DNA from: Desulfuromonadales bacterium
GTDB lineage: Bacteria > Desulfobacterota > Desulfuromonadia > Desulfuromonadales > BM103
Direction of reading: 5' to 3'
Length of the DNA stretch: 16,144 nt
Assembly (NCBI GenBank): GCA_030630015.1
Contig: DAOVNV010000019.1
Coordinates: 1 to 16,144, forward strand
Part shown: positions 15,258-16,144 of the stretch, piece by piece
Position numbering within the stretch: the first letter of the stretch is position 1
Layout: the number at the start of each line of letters is the position of its first letter
Program-made: the position numbers and the translations under genes
The notes under the pieces: model-generated
Databases searched by the model: none
Told to the model about the DNA's origin: nothing
The model's input: only the letters and a program-made list of their open reading frames with translations

Positions 15258-15734
15258 ATGATCAAACCAAAAGATTTTGCCGACATCCAAGGCAGTGTCA
15301 TGCTGCGGAACCTCTCAGAGGAAGATTTTAATAAACTCGCAGCCTTCTGCGAGGAACGCCAGATGGGAGAGGGCACGACCATTTTCATCGAAAACATGCC
15401 GGGAGAATCGCTCTTTCTGATCAAGAAGGGAATTGTTCGTATCTCCAGGATGTTTGCCGAAGGAGATGAGAAGACACTGGTTGTCCTCGGACCTGAAGAC
15501 ATTTTCGGGGAGATGGCAATTATAGACGGCCTGCCTCGCTCGGCAACTGCGCGCGTGGCCGAAGATGCCGAGCTAATCAGTCTGAAAAAAAAGGACTTCG
15601 AGTCACTGTGTCAGCAGGCACCTGAGCTCGCTCTGAAAATGGTTATGAATATCGTCGGGGTGTTCAGCAAACGGGTCCGTGAAGCGAATGATGAATACCG
15701 AGACATGCTGATCTGGTCTTTGAAGAAAGACTGA
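15258..15734 (+). CDS. Stand-alone cyclic nucleotide-binding domain protein
   Basis: The protein has 158 residues from ATG 15258, with AAAGG about 10 bases upstream. The longer in-frame reading from 15135 is T-rich leader and is rejected. A single CNB/CRP-like beta-roll is visible: GESLFLIKKGIVRISR and then the phosphate-binding cassette FGEMA-x(6)-PRSATA, with Glu85 and Arg94, the residues that hold the cyclic phosphate. There is no C-terminal helix-turn-helix. The protein ends after a helical stretch (FSKRVREANDEYRDML). It therefore should bind cAMP or cGMP but needs a partner to act. The target is unknown. A strong terminator follows directly. Confidence 0.85.
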   Translation: MIKPKDFADIQGSVMLRNLSEEDFNKLAAFCEERQMGEGTTIFIENMPGESLFLIKKGIVRISRMFAEGDEKTLVVLGPEDIFGEMAIIDGLPRSATARVAEDAELISLKKKDFESLCQQAPELALKMVMNIVGVFSKRVREANDEYRDMLIWSLKKD

Positions 15735-15780
15735 TGGCTGTCTTTCGCCGTTGAAAAATAGACTGCACTGAGTTATAGTT

Positions 15781-15804
15781 GCCCCCGTTTCAGGGGGCTT
15801 TTTT
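15781..15804 (+). terminator. Intrinsic terminator
   Basis: GCCCCC-(6 nt)-GGGGGC is followed by six T residues. It ends the cyclic-nucleotide gene 46 bases after its stop codon and lies immediately before the transporter gene start. Confidence 0.85.
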
Positions 15805-15817
15805 GTGAGTAACCGTA

Positions 15818-16144
15818 ATGCTTGATGTTCTTCTAAATCAAAAGCTGATATTCGGGCTGGTCGGCGGCTTGGGCTTGTTCCTCTTCGGCATGAAAACCAT
15901 GTCAGAAGGCTTGCAGAAAGTTGCCGGCAACCGCATGCGTAAGATCCTGGCGGCCTTAACCAGCAACAGGCTCGTTGGGGCGCTGGTCGGTTTGGGTGTT
16001 ACCGCCATTGTCCAGTCTTCGAGTGCGACCACAGTTATGGTTGTGGGGTTCGTAAACGCCGGTCTGATGTCTCTGGTTCAGGCCATTGGCGTTGTTCTCG
16101 GCGCAAACGTCGGAACTACAGTTACTGCACAGTTGATCGCTTTC
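15818..16144 (+). CDS. Na+/phosphate cotransporter family protein (partial, N-terminal 109 residues)
   Basis: The frame is open from ATG 15818 to the window edge. It shows the PF02690-type Na/Pi cotransporter signature: GLVGGLGLFLFGMKTMSEGLQKVAGN (about 14-39), QSSSATTVM (from about residue 66) and GANVGTTVTAQL (from about 95). The repeated Q-S-S-S and G-x-N-V-G-T-T motifs form the transport sites. It is an inner membrane protein. The ribosome binding site is weak, and the preceding terminator leaves little room for a promoter except through read-through or a promoter inside the previous gene. The C-terminus, where these proteins often carry a PhoU-like domain, lies outside the window. Confidence 0.88.
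   Translation, partial: MLDVLLNQKLIFGLVGGLGLFLFGMKTMSEGLQKVAGNRMRKILAALTSNRLVGALVGLGVTAIVQSSSATTVMVVGFVNAGLMSLVQAIGVVLGANVGTTVTAQLIAF

Overview
The window looks like chromosomal DNA of a Gram-negative bacterium of moderate GC content, most likely a deltaproteobacterium of the Desulfuromonadales/Geobacter type. This is inferred from gene content: an AddAB-like repair pair, biotin genes under a BirA-type operator, a tail-specific protease, HU/IHF, a small protein resembling ones I recall from Desulfuromonadales, and a probable selenoprotein. No rRNA, tRNA, CRISPR array, insertion sequence or prophage was seen. Most genes are ordinary housekeeping genes.

Layout. (1) 171-980 (+): an exported protein of unknown function, ending at a strong and probably bidirectional terminator. 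(2) 1070-1501 (-): an exported rhodanese with an in-frame UGA at 1196-1198. The rhodanese fold continues past this codon in the same frame for 41 more codons, and a bacterial SECIS-like hairpin follows the UGA. This is the most interesting feature of the window: a selenocysteine rhodanese with a Cys-Thr-Sec motif, which ordinary gene calling would truncate or call a pseudogene. (3) 1688-8181 (+): a three-gene operon with 8-nt overlaps encoding a VanZ-like membrane protein, an AddB-like nuclease with four Fe-S-type cysteines, and an AddA-like UvrD helicase-nuclease. A possible attenuator precedes it. (4) 8182-8874 (-): a SlyD/FKBP-type prolyl isomerase followed by a 69-aa protein whose stop codon abuts the stop of the helicase gene. 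(5) 9184-11340 (+): the periplasmic tail-specific protease Prc. (6) 11362-13084 (-): bioB-bioD, overlapping, behind a promoter whose -35 box lies inside a BirA operator. (7) 13312-14481 (+): two tandem paralogous XRE-cupin regulators, divergent from bioB. (8) 14668-14946 (+): an IHF-beta/HU protein. (9) 15258-15734 (+): a stand-alone cyclic-nucleotide-binding domain protein. (10) 15818 to the edge (+): the start of a Na/Pi cotransporter family protein.

How the genes work together. VanZ, AddB-like and AddA-like are probably translated in a coupled way, and the last two probably form a double-strand-break resection enzyme. BioB and BioD carry out two late steps of biotin synthesis under biotin feedback through BirA. 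Prc, the FKBP and the rhodanese act in protein quality control or sulfur/redox chemistry, with Prc and the rhodanese predicted to be exported. No new multi-gene system stands out. The novelty lies in the recoded rhodanese and in several regulatory arrangements.
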